A stretch of 64,000 bases of DNA from assembly GCA_020060215.1 (NCBI GenBank), contig JAGVAP010000014.1:1-64000 (forward strand), read 5' to 3'. Positions 26,161 through 34,905 of the stretch are shown in pieces; position 1 is the stretch's first letter; each line of letters opens with the position of its first letter. The position numbers and the translations under genes are program-made. This DNA is from Deltaproteobacteria bacterium. Lineage in GTDB: Bacteria > Desulfobacterota > DSM-4660 > Desulfatiglandales > HGW-15. The notes beneath the pieces are model-generated. The model saw nothing but the letters and a program-made list of their open reading frames with translations. It did not search any database and was not told the DNA's origin.

Positions 26161-28479
26161 TCAGATCATCAGCAGCAGATTTTTACCGGACCACTGGTTC
26201 AATCCATCCCGGTTACACCCCGTGGCCACGTTGAGTATCTGCAGATCCGGAAAAGACTTTCGAAGCCCTACCAGCAGCAGCACCTTCTGCGGGCGGCTGA
26301 AGGCCACAAAAAACTGCCGGTAGAGGTCGTCAAAGGCCCTGTCTATCTGCGATCGGCCGGGCTTATCCAGATCGGAGTAGGGCCGCAGCATGTCCTCGAA
26401 CCGGTGCGGAGGCCCCCCATCTTCCGGGAAACGCTTGAAAGCCTGAGCCGGATAATTGCCATTGAAGTCGGAGGCGACGTCCACGATGGTCATCGGGAAT
26501 TCGAGCCCCTTTGCCTGGTGGATGGATAGGATGCTCAACCGGTCCCTCGGGAATGCCTCCAGCAGGTCCTCGTTCACCTTGATCGTGCCCGAGGCGATCG
26601 GTCCCAGGAAATCCACCAGGAGTTCCTTGATGGAGGCGTTGGAAAGACCGGGGTTTTTGGGGTCTGTCACCAAACGCCCTTTGAATTTGCCCACGCTCTC
26701 GCAGGCCGAGAGCTGACGCGCGAAGACTTCCAGGTACACCTGCCCCTCGGGGTTATCGTGTAGATCAGGAAAGAAGTGCATTAACCCGTAGAGGAGCTCC
26801 AAGACCGGAACGGAGTTCGGCCATGCGAAGCCCTTTCGGCGCGGGTCCCGCTCCGCCCACCCAATCGCATAGGACTTCAGCCCCTTGGGAGGATCCCCCT
26901 TCTCCAGAAAATCGAGGGCATTCTTACGCCATCGGTTAAAGACACCGCCGATCGTCTTGCCCAGCCACGCTATCCCATCTTGGACCTCACCACCGGGATC
27001 GAGGCACTCGAGGAGGAGCCCCCCCAGGATTTCGACCTTTGAGATCTCGGTGAGCTCTTCTCCCCGTGGGTTGAAGACCTCGATTGGAGGTTTGCGGGAT
27101 CCCAGTTCCCGCCGAAGAAGTAAAGGCAGGCGCTCCTTATCCCCTGAGCTGTACTCGGCCGGGCTGCCGCAGAGGAGGGCACAGTCCCCCACATCACCTC
27201 CGTCCAGCCCCGCCTGAATCTTCTCTCCGTTCGGGAGCAGGTATCCTTTTCCCCTGAAGACCTGGTGGATGAAATCGGCCAGAGAGGAGGCGAGCTTTCC
27301 ACGTGTCTCCCGGAACATCCCGAGGACCTTGATCCCCTCAACCGCCTTTTTCCCTTCGACGAGGAGCGGCTTGCCCGTGACCCGGACGGACTGGTAGTCC
27401 CTGTCGACGACGGCATACTTATTGGCAAACCGGAGCACGGTCTTTGTCGAGCGGTAGTTGGTCTTGAGAAAGACCTTCTTCGGCTTGGGGCCAAACGCCT
27501 TGGCGTAGCGCTCCGAGAAGTCCCGGAAGAGCTCCACCGTGGCCCCGCGGAACCGATAGAGGCTCTGGTCATCGTCACCGACCACGCTGAGCGCCCCTTT
27601 GCACGCCCTGGCAAGCTCGAAATAGATCGTCTCCTGTAGCAGATTCGTGTCTTGGTACTCATCCACCAGGACCGCCCGGAGTTGGCTGGTGAACTCTTTC
27701 AGCTTGCCATCCTTCACTCTCTGCAGGACCTCCTGCTCGAGAAGTGAGAAGTCGACGAGGTTTCGCTCCGATAAGCTCGCCTGATAAGCTTCCAGCACCT
27801 GGTCGAGCTTTGCCCGACCCTCCCGCTGAAGTTTCGGACCGCCCTTCAGAAAGGCCTCCCAATCGACCTGATCGTGAAAACGGCGGTCCCAAAAACTTTG
27901 GACCAGGTCTACCTTTCGGCCCAGATTGAAGCCGTACCCATTGCTTCCATGGACCACCCCGAGAAAGGAATCTAGGATTTCATTCCGGTACAGCTGGGTC
28001 GAGAGCATACCATCACGGAGAAGCAGGGTCTTGGCTACGAACTCGTCGGCCATGACCGGCGGCATGGTCCCGGGATCTCGGTAATCCTGGAGGAGCTGCT
28101 CGCAGATGCTGTCGATCGTTCCCGTGAGCACCTGGTTGATGTCGGTTCGTCCTGCGCGCTCACGAACGTCAGATGAGATCCCTTTCTCGGTCTGGAGGGC
28201 TTCCACGAGGCCGAACCCCCAGCTCAGCAATCTGGAGCGGAGCTCCGCTGCCGCCTTTTTCGTGAATGTCGTAGCCATGATGGATGCTGGTGGCAGGTCG
28301 TCTACGAAGATGAGCTTCAGAATCCGGAGGGTAAGGCATGCGGTTTTGCCAGTCCCGGGTCCGGCCACAATGAAAAGCGCCTGGCCGGATTGTTCCTTCA
28401 ACACCGTTTTCTGCTGATCGTTCGGCTCTCGCTCTGTCGCTTTCTTGCAGATGCTGAAAAACGTACCCAGGGAGATCAT
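26161..28479 (-). CDS. UvrD/PcrA-like superfamily 1 helicase
   Basis: This 772-residue helicase has the Q motif NDQQKTVLKEQSGQALFI, Walker A VAGPGTGKTACL (K45), box II VLVDEYQDTNLLQE, motif III VVGDDDQSLYRFRGA and motif V SIHQAKGLEFPMTIVD. It lacks a C-terminal nuclease domain of its own and is followed directly by an iron-sulfur RecB-type nuclease gene. That arrangement resembles a split AddAB-like unit. The 3'-5' polarity usual in this family is assumed. The chosen ATG at 28479 is the first of the frame. Confidence 0.92.
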   Translation of the reverse strand: MISLGTFFSICKKATEREPNDQQKTVLKEQSGQALFIVAGPGTGKTACLTLRILKLIFVDDLPPASIMATTFTKKAAAELRSRLLSWGFGLVEALQTEKGISSDVRERAGRTDINQVLTGTIDSICEQLLQDYRDPGTMPPVMADEFVAKTLLLRDGMLSTQLYRNEILDSFLGVVHGSNGYGFNLGRKVDLVQSFWDRRFHDQVDWEAFLKGGPKLQREGRAKLDQVLEAYQASLSERNLVDFSLLEQEVLQRVKDGKLKEFTSQLRAVLVDEYQDTNLLQETIYFELARACKGALSVVGDDDQSLYRFRGATVELFRDFSERYAKAFGPKPKKVFLKTNYRSTKTVLRFANKYAVVDRDYQSVRVTGKPLLVEGKKAVEGIKVLGMFRETRGKLASSLADFIHQVFRGKGYLLPNGEKIQAGLDGGDVGDCALLCGSPAEYSSGDKERLPLLLRRELGSRKPPIEVFNPRGEELTEISKVEILGGLLLECLDPGGEVQDGIAWLGKTIGGVFNRWRKNALDFLEKGDPPKGLKSYAIGWAERDPRRKGFAWPNSVPVLELLYGLMHFFPDLHDNPEGQVYLEVFARQLSACESVGKFKGRLVTDPKNPGLSNASIKELLVDFLGPIASGTIKVNEDLLEAFPRDRLSILSIHQAKGLEFPMTIVDVASDFNGNYPAQAFKRFPEDGGPPHRFEDMLRPYSDLDKPGRSQIDRAFDDLYRQFFVAFSRPQKVLLLVGLRKSFPDLQILNVATGCNRDGLNQWSGKNLLLMI

Positions 28480-28537
28480 TGAACTACGTCCTCTTGTGTC
28501 AGTTCAGCTTCGTCCCGAGCTATCGCGGGAGCAATTA

Positions 28538-28723
28538 TCATTCCTCCGGCATCGGCTTAAACCTGGGGCAATCCTTTTCTCCCTCTTCGACATATTTTGG
28601 GATGCCTCTCTTATACGCGTCGCAGACATATTTCCCGCTGCTGTTTCTTCTCAGATCAGCATCCGTCAAGATCCACTCCGCGTTATTCATGCACTCCGCG
28701 CACTGCAAGGCCACGCTGGTCAT
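28538..28723 (-). CDS. Small cysteine protein, zinc-ribbon-like
   Basis: The start is taken at ATG 28723 (MTSVALQCAECMNNAEWILT), with GGGAAGAG upstream; a longer frame begins at 28783 and would overlap the HerA gene's stop. The 61-residue product has CAEC near its start and KYVCDAYKRG and KDCPRF later, a possible four-cysteine zinc site. It sits between the HerA-type and UvrD genes in the same direction. It is short and unrecognised, but its position in the operon and its cysteine spacing support it. Confidence 0.55.
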   Translation of the reverse strand: MTSVALQCAECMNNAEWILTDADLRRNSSGKYVCDAYKRGIPKYVEEGEKDCPRFKPMPEE

Positions 28724-28789
28724 TTGCTCTTCCCTTTCCAATGGTCGTCGACGATCAATCATTTTGAAACAGCCCAGGAACACACTGGA

Positions 28790-30601
28790 CTATTTTCGCG
28801 ACCGCAGCCAATCCGACAGGCGCCGGTTCGCATCGGGTGTCTTGATAGGAATCGGGATGGCTTCCAGGCCGGCTGCGTCGTGGCTCATCAGAAGCCAGTT
28901 GCCCTTCTTGAATTTGAATGTCTGGTTCAGGAGCTCTTCGCTGATCCCGAAGGCCTCGGCGACCGCCTGTCGGTCCGAGAGCCTCGGGAGCTTGGAGATG
29001 AAGTAGGTGTGGGGTTGGGCCATGATATTAGTGTCGAGGTAGCGGATCCGCTGTGTTGCGATCCCGAGACCTAGACCGAACTTTCGGCCCCGGCGGGCCA
29101 AGGTCTGCGCGATCTCCGCGGACTCCTGATATGAGCCTGTTGCATCGCGCCGGATGAACTCGTCCGCCTCGTCGAAGATGAAGGAGACCAGCGGGTCGAT
29201 CCGCCCGGCCATCCTGCGGCTCTCGTAGATCTCGTCCCCGAGCCTTTTGGCAAACCCCCTGAGCTCATGGGGGTTGTGGGCCTGGATCACCCAGAGGGAG
29301 GCGTGCTTCTCGTCGTTGAGGTCGTTTACCAGGTCCGCCAGGGTTGTGCCCGTGGAGAAGGTCTCTCCAGACTCCCTCTCGAGGTCCTCCAGTTTGCTGA
29401 GGTGATTGGTGAAGTCTCCGTCCTTCTTGTATTCCGCCCCTGTCGGCAGGTTGAGCTCCCGTTCGAGGGCCTCCCTGATCCTACGAGCCACATCAGGATT
29501 AAACCGGGTGGCTTTATAATCTCCCAAGGAACAGGAACGTAATGCCCTTTTTGCCAGTTCGGATCTTTGCCCGGCCTTTACGGCTTGCCGATTCTTTGCC
29601 CAGGTCACCACTGAACTCGAGAAGAAAAAGTCGTACACGCTGATGCTCTGGGCCTCGTGGAAGTAGCGGATCAGCTTCCTGGAGATGATCTCCTGGAGGG
29701 CCTTCCCGATCTTCTCGCGGTCTTTCACTAGGGCTTTCGGCATGAGGGTGTAGCGGAGGAGCTGCTTCGTGGCAACGTCGAGGCCTGGCTTCTGCGGCAT
29801 GTCATTCAGGTACTGGAAGAGCCCCTCCGGCAGGGTGTGCCTCCCGACCGTGAGAATCCTCCCCATCACCTTCTCGCTCAGGAACTGATCGAGCAGGAGC
29901 ACCGTGTACTCGCTCATCAGATCGAAGAAGACGAGCTTCAGCGGCTCCTGAGCGTCGTTCAGCACCTTGCTGACGATGGTGGAGAGGAGGTTCGATTTCC
30001 CAACACCCGTGAAGCCAAAGATTGCAAAGTGTGTCCGGTAGAGCTCCTCTATCCGGAGGAGGATCTCGACATTGTCGTCCCGGGTGAGCGTCCCGATGAT
30101 GGTGAGGTTCCGCTCGTTCTCCTTGTCGATGCCGTTGTTGGCGATCAGGTTGGAGTACTTCGTGTCCAGGATCCGAACCTTGGAGCCCACCATGGCGATG
30201 TTGCTCTCGGGGCCGATCTGGGTCTCCCCTGTGAGGGGTTCGATGATCTCGAGGTTCGTGGGAATGGCCACCACCCGGATCTTCGTCGTGTCTTCGGTGG
30301 ATGACGTGTCCTGCGTCTCCCAGTCTTCAGCCGCGCTCCGGGCTGCCTCCACCACGAAGCCGGGGTATCCGCCGGTCCCCGCGTTCAAGGCGTAGTGCGT
30401 CGGGAGGATGGTCGTCACCTCCAGGACACTGTAGCGGTGGGTCTCCCCGTTCCCGGCAAAGTTCGGGACGGCAAGGAGGGTCCCATCCTGTATCTCGTTG
30501 ATCGCCTTCTGGGTGTAGTCGAACCAGACCACGTAGCGGAATCTGGTCTCCGGCGCCTCGGTGAGCTCCATCAAAGTCCCTTCGAGTTCCTTGACAAACA
30601 C
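28790..30601 (-). CDS. HerA-like DNA-translocating ATPase (first copy)
   Basis: The 603-residue protein has a HerA/FtsK-type ATPase: a beta-barrel-like N-terminal region, Walker A AIFGFTGVGKSNLLSTIV (K202), Walker B VSFIFDEADEFIRRD and an arginine-finger region (TLARRGRKFGLGLGIATQR). HerA rings translocate double-stranded DNA and pair with NurA nucleases. A NurA-like gene lies two genes upstream (31101), with a DEDD exonuclease gene between. Only a distant relationship to the second copy at 36104 is visible (both have GKSNL and similar Walker B surroundings). Confidence 0.9.
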   Translation of the reverse strand: MFVKELEGTLMELTEAPETRFRYVVWFDYTQKAINEIQDGTLLAVPNFAGNGETHRYSVLEVTTILPTHYALNAGTGGYPGFVVEAARSAAEDWETQDTSSTEDTTKIRVVAIPTNLEIIEPLTGETQIGPESNIAMVGSKVRILDTKYSNLIANNGIDKENERNLTIIGTLTRDDNVEILLRIEELYRTHFAIFGFTGVGKSNLLSTIVSKVLNDAQEPLKLVFFDLMSEYTVLLLDQFLSEKVMGRILTVGRHTLPEGLFQYLNDMPQKPGLDVATKQLLRYTLMPKALVKDREKIGKALQEIISRKLIRYFHEAQSISVYDFFFSSSVVTWAKNRQAVKAGQRSELAKRALRSCSLGDYKATRFNPDVARRIREALERELNLPTGAEYKKDGDFTNHLSKLEDLERESGETFSTGTTLADLVNDLNDEKHASLWVIQAHNPHELRGFAKRLGDEIYESRRMAGRIDPLVSFIFDEADEFIRRDATGSYQESAEIAQTLARRGRKFGLGLGIATQRIRYLDTNIMAQPHTYFISKLPRLSDRQAVAEAFGISEELLNQTFKFKKGNWLLMSHDAAGLEAIPIPIKTPDANRRLSDWLRSRK

Positions 30602-30619
30602 CGCTTTCCTCCCTCATTT

Positions 30620-31100
30620 TCACAAGAGTCCACGCCTGGCAAGTGCCCGCTTGATCATCACCATCCCAGTCAGATCTTCCCGGTTGTAGCGAAGAAGGGT
30701 CTTAAGGGCTTTCTCGTCTCCTTTCTTGTAGCGGCTCCATAGACGGATCGCGTCATTCCCGTCGAGCCCCTCCAGCTTTCTCCGGAATTTCATCTTCCGC
30801 TCGATGACCTTCTGTCCCCCGCAGATGCCCTGTCGCTGGCAGATCCAGCGGAGATCCCAGGAATCGAACCGGTCACGCAGATCCAGGTCGAGCTGTTTCT
30901 TGATGCAGTGAAGATCGAAACAGTGCCCCGTTGTAGGTGTAAAGCCTGCCCCTCTTTGGCAGCTCATTCCTAACCCGGTTTTTGGTAATCTCCCGACCTA
31001 CGAGCTGAACCACGCTGGTTTCGGACGATCGAAACCCGAGGACCGTCAGCTCTCTGTTCCAGGTTGTCTCGACATCGAGATATATTTCGAGTGGCCTCAT
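30620..31100 (-). CDS. RNase H-like DEDD exonuclease, one apparent frameshift
   Basis: The N-terminal frame reads MRPLEIYLDVETTWNRELTV then LYTYNG; the C-terminal frame reads FDLHCIKKQLDLDL, then DSWDLRWICQ and GICGGQKVIERKMKF, ending RYNREDLTGMVMI. Joined, these give a complete YprB/Rnase_H_2-type exonuclease of about 160 residues with its acidic residues: D and E in LDVET, D in FDL, D in SWDL and D in NREDL. The frames join if the run of four C at 30926-30929 (four G in the gene) were one base shorter. The gene ends 18 bases before the HerA start and begins where the NurA-like gene ends. Confidence 0.75.
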
Positions 31101-32948
31101 TTACCTCCTAGCCCGATCCCTGATCTCCCGGAACGTCCGGCTAATCGGCTTGGAGGCGAGGAGTTGGGTCGATGACTTGATGACCTCCCCAACGGAACGG
31201 CCGATGGTCTTCGCCCCCCAGTCCGCCTTGTGCAGGGGATCGGGGTACCCGATCGCCTCCGCAAAGTGGTTCCTCGTGAGGACAGAAAGGAGGTACATCA
31301 TCACCCACTGACCAAGATTCGTGTGGTCCCGGTCCCTCCACGCAAAGGCACCGAGCTTCCCGATCTCCGGGGTCTCGATCAGGATCTCCGCCGGTCCCCC
31401 GTCGGTCCCGAGCTTGTCCCAAGTGGGGCCGAAAAGCCGCTCCAAGAAAACCACGTGTCCCATGAGGGGAGTGGACTTGTCCCTCCTCAAGAAAAACTGG
31501 GCAAGGCTCTTGGCGAAGAGCCGCTCCTGGTTGACGATCCGACCCATCACTCCGGCGACCCGGGTCGCGCCGGATTCGGGGTCTCGCTCCCTGTGAAGGG
31601 TCATGAAGGCGGAGTCGAACTCGATCGTTCCCCAGGGGGCATGGATCTCATCGTTGATCAGCGGGAGCATCTCGCAGAAGATCCGGTCCGTCCAGGGAAG
31701 GACACCCACTTCCATGTCCTTCAGCTCCACGTGGAACCCGGTTTCGAGGCTTACACCGAGGAAATTCCGGGTGAGATAGCAGGAAGAGGAATCCTTCACG
31801 ATCCCGTAGAAGAGGATCTTCCTTTCCCAGCAAGCCTCGATCAGGAGTCTCATCCCCACCCCGATCAGGAACCCAAGATCGTCGGGGGCCATCCAGCGTC
31901 GCCGCATAAGCCCATTGGCATCCGGGGCATCGTACTGGAGGGCCATGGGGTCCTTTTTGAGGAAGAGTCGGGAGCAGATGTTCTGAAAGAGCTCCCTAAC
32001 GTAAGCCCAGGACTCCAGCACGTTCACCTTGGGCATATGGTGCTGTTCGCCGATCCTCGGCTTCGAGAGGATGCCTCTTCCTACCAGAAAATCGGCTGCC
32101 CTCTTCAGATCCTCTTCATTTACACCCAGCCTCGAAGAGATCCCCGAGAGGTCGAGCGATGCCGCAGGAGCACGCTGAAGCTCGGCCACCAGGACCCTGT
32201 AAAGGTCCATCTTCTTGGGGGATGGGATGCCGAGATAGTCGGAAAAGGGGTGCGCGAGGGCAATGGTTATGTCGGCCTTGGTCAGTGCACGTCGGTCATA
32301 GGGGTAGCCCTCTAGGCCGATGTTCTTCTGAGCGGTGGCAACGGATGCCAAAACCGAGGAAGGGGAGAGATCCATCAAGAGGATGTGTGGAGCATCGAGT
32401 CTGGATGAGGTGACGGTGTTGTAGGCGAGGAAGATCTCTGCGAGCTGCATGACCTGGATATGAACAGCGGAGAGGTTGATTCTCTCCTCTTCGGTCACTA
32501 GGAACTGCTCGCCTTCCGCTGGGGAAACCTCCTCAAGACGGGCAAAGGGCACGGGAACCCAGGCAACCATTGAGACATCATGGTCCAAAGACCACCGCTT
32601 GTAGGTTAAGCGGTGCTGCCCGCCGGCGAGAGCCAACTCTCCGCGGGCGCCGTATGCACCACCAAAGAAGGTGATGAGATCGGAAAAGACCTCTTTCCTA
32701 CAGGTTCCATCTACAGCGATAAACTGGAGGGCCTTGGTCCCGGTTGCCCGTTCGATGATCTCCTGCAGCCGTGCACGGGAACGCTCGTCTTCAAATCTCT
32801 TAGCGAAATTGGAGACCAGCCTCTGAAAGAACTTCCTGTAGAAATCATCCGTAGCCTCCACCCGCTGACGGTATAGATCTTCATACTGATTCTGGCTTAA
32901 GGAAAGGGCCGAATGATATTGGCGGGAGATTTCGGAGATCTTTGACAT
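31101..32948 (-). CDS. NurA-domain nuclease (first copy)
   Basis: The 615-residue protein has the NurA start motif FIAVDGTCRK (D80), an RNase H-like fold with Mn-dependent 5'-3' exonuclease and ssDNA endonuclease activity in characterised relatives. Further motifs are ILLMDLSPSSVLAS (D about 193) and a C-terminal HKADWGAKTIGRSVGEVI segment. It is larger than archaeal NurA (about 350-450 residues), with an extra winged-helix-like segment (LDLSGISSRLGVNEEDLKRA, about 265-295). Its stop abuts the exonuclease start, and the HerA copy follows, so the three are probably one machine. Confidence 0.82.
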   Translation of the reverse strand: MSKISEISRQYHSALSLSQNQYEDLYRQRVEATDDFYRKFFQRLVSNFAKRFEDERSRARLQEIIERATGTKALQFIAVDGTCRKEVFSDLITFFGGAYGARGELALAGGQHRLTYKRWSLDHDVSMVAWVPVPFARLEEVSPAEGEQFLVTEEERINLSAVHIQVMQLAEIFLAYNTVTSSRLDAPHILLMDLSPSSVLASVATAQKNIGLEGYPYDRRALTKADITIALAHPFSDYLGIPSPKKMDLYRVLVAELQRAPAASLDLSGISSRLGVNEEDLKRAADFLVGRGILSKPRIGEQHHMPKVNVLESWAYVRELFQNICSRLFLKKDPMALQYDAPDANGLMRRRWMAPDDLGFLIGVGMRLLIEACWERKILFYGIVKDSSSCYLTRNFLGVSLETGFHVELKDMEVGVLPWTDRIFCEMLPLINDEIHAPWGTIEFDSAFMTLHRERDPESGATRVAGVMGRIVNQERLFAKSLAQFFLRRDKSTPLMGHVVFLERLFGPTWDKLGTDGGPAEILIETPEIGKLGAFAWRDRDHTNLGQWVMMYLLSVLTRNHFAEAIGYPDPLHKADWGAKTIGRSVGEVIKSSTQLLASKPISRTFREIRDRARR

Positions 32949-32970
32949 CTACCATCCACCGAGGTTTATG

Positions 32971-34743
32971 TCAGACGATTGACTTTGACAGCTTTTCCAT
33001 TTCATCCGGATAGTAGATCTCATCCCATCCAGCACGAGCGAGGGCATCAAGGTCTTCTTGTCGCCAGGTGCCATCTAACAGGAGGATCAACTTTTCAATG
33101 CCGGGTCTAGGGATAAATTTATTGGCTTCTGAATCCCATGAGTACCTGATAGCAACTGCACGTCCGCACAGTTCTTTTTTCTTATGGTCACGTCCAGCAT
33201 CAGAGCATGACTGCCAATCGATGATGGTCTTTTGTTTTTGCAGTACGGTCGTCTTCGTCGCCTGACCGATCAACCCAGCACGTTCCCCAAAGCATGAGCG
33301 AATGCTTTTTCTTATGCAACCCTTAACCTTATCTTCTGCTATAAGGCGCAGTGGCTCAAAACCCTTATATGTGCAAAGTTTGGATTCGATGACATTTTTA
33401 CAAATTCCTTCCTTGAGTTCGGCAAGTAGGTATTTCGTTCTCGCTTTCCCAATGGCAGCCAAACGGGCTGCAATAACGTTTGCACAACCCTTTAGAAGAT
33501 CCGATCGGAATTGGGACTTGGAATCTCTCGAAATCCACGCGGAAAGTCCAAAGCCCCCTCCGAATTGATTTGGAGCGGAGAGATCGCGAACAGAACCAAA
33601 CCCAGCACCTATAACTTCTCGGGCGAGTTGAGCGTAGCCATATCCGTTAGCTTCTTCTTCCGAGGCTTTGATAAGTTCCATCAGCATTTCAAATAACCAG
33701 ACTGTCGACGGAGCCCCACTGGCCAATCTTGCACCTTCCACTAACGTGTCTGGATCAGCATGAAGGCTCCTGAAGTTTGACAGGAGGTTTTCACTGTCAA
33801 TCAGAGAATCAAAGTGCTTGAGAATGAAATCTCCTAATAGGTCTAGATCACCAATATTCCTTAGTAGGCTTAACCATGAAGCCACCTTTTCCACTGGTGC
33901 TGCTCTACAGATCCATTTTGCCGCCGGCTCAGCAATGGTGGAGACGGCGTTCTGAATCTCTTCGTCTGCAGGTGTTGCCCTACCCACCGCTTTACCCGCT
34001 AGCCCCAGCTCGTATGCATAGTCAGGAATTTCATCGATCTTCACTTTCTTTCCGGTATATAGACGAAGGCACAGCTCAAGGTCCTCAAAGATCAGAAGCT
34101 TGCTGAGACCCCGCCGGACCGAAGTTTTGCGGGCTTTGGGGACACGGGTTGTGCGGTGCCGCTGCCGTTCCATATTCCAGAGGTCGTCCAGTTCGGTTGG
34201 GGCTTTCTGTCTGAGAAGACTTCGGAGGTCGTTCGTGAAGCGTTGGAGGAGCCCCTTGATTACTTTGTCGACTCTGGACTCCATCTTGAGGAATCCGACT
34301 TTTTCCTCCTTTTCCTTTGGAAACCTATTGAGATTCTGATCAATCCACTCCTGGAGTTCAGGGCCGTAATCAAGGTCCCCAACAATCAGCTGACCATCGA
34401 AGCTTGCCGCTTGTGCCTCTTTCAGGTTCTCCTTAATGACCGAATCGAAGGCTATGTTGAAGACACGTGGGATTGTCGGCAGGCAGACCTTAGCTTCGGC
34501 CAATTCACCCATGTTCCGCCAGAGTTTCTTCTCAGATTCCTTTGCTGATCCACTATGTGTAATCAGTAAAAAGATTTCCGGTTTGTCTTTGCTGCCCCCA
34601 ATGGTCAAGTCTGGGACAATTGTCATCGCTTCAGGCTTCTCATCCCAGAAGATCGATCCCCGGAAATCCATCTTCTGATGCAGCTTCTCCAGCGTCAGCT
34701 TGACGAATGCCTCGTAAGCTTTGCCTTTTTTCTCACCTGCCAA
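32971..34743 (-). CDS. PD-(D/E)XK-like restriction protein, unknown family
   Basis: The 590-residue protein starts GKAYEAFVKLTLEKLHQKMD, then TIVPDLTIGG (D45) and FLLITHSGSAKESEKKLWRN, a pattern seen in type II-like restriction nucleases, where an acidic/lysine site follows a core strand. The remainder is helical, with a cysteine-containing middle. Its codons and bases are visibly AT-richer than those of the HerA and NurA neighbours. A 162-base gap upstream (34744-34905) holds a weak promoter-like pair, TTGCAT at 34848-34853 and TACTAA at 34827-34832 on the minus strand, with a short 15-base spacer. No family name is offered. Confidence 0.65.
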   Translation of the reverse strand: MAGEKKGKAYEAFVKLTLEKLHQKMDFRGSIFWDEKPEAMTIVPDLTIGGSKDKPEIFLLITHSGSAKESEKKLWRNMGELAEAKVCLPTIPRVFNIAFDSVIKENLKEAQAASFDGQLIVGDLDYGPELQEWIDQNLNRFPKEKEEKVGFLKMESRVDKVIKGLLQRFTNDLRSLLRQKAPTELDDLWNMERQRHRTTRVPKARKTSVRRGLSKLLIFEDLELCLRLYTGKKVKIDEIPDYAYELGLAGKAVGRATPADEEIQNAVSTIAEPAAKWICRAAPVEKVASWLSLLRNIGDLDLLGDFILKHFDSLIDSENLLSNFRSLHADPDTLVEGARLASGAPSTVWLFEMLMELIKASEEEANGYGYAQLAREVIGAGFGSVRDLSAPNQFGGGFGLSAWISRDSKSQFRSDLLKGCANVIAARLAAIGKARTKYLLAELKEGICKNVIESKLCTYKGFEPLRLIAEDKVKGCIRKSIRSCFGERAGLIGQATKTTVLQKQKTIIDWQSCSDAGRDHKKKELCGRAVAIRYSWDSEANKFIPRPGIEKLILLLDGTWRQEDLDALARAGWDEIYYPDEMEKLSKSIV

Positions 34744-34905
34744 TGCTCAGTCCTTTCCTGAAGGCGTATCGAATTAGTCATTTCAATAAGGGGAGAAACA
34801 TTTCAGAGAACCTGCAAACGATTCTATTAGTATTTTCACAGTTCTCTATGCAATGTACCACCACTGTTACCTGCTAGGGCCACGAAAGAGCTTGTCTTCC
34901 AGTTT

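Noticed and set aside
30840..30900. Sequence resembling a tRNA T loop (GAATCGAACC)
   Set aside because: It lies inside the exonuclease frame, and no acceptor stem or other arms could be paired.
31230..32315. Long plus-strand frame of 361 codons opposite NurA1
   Set aside because: It is the antisense shadow of a GC-rich gene with clear NurA motifs; it has no ribosome-binding site or family pattern.
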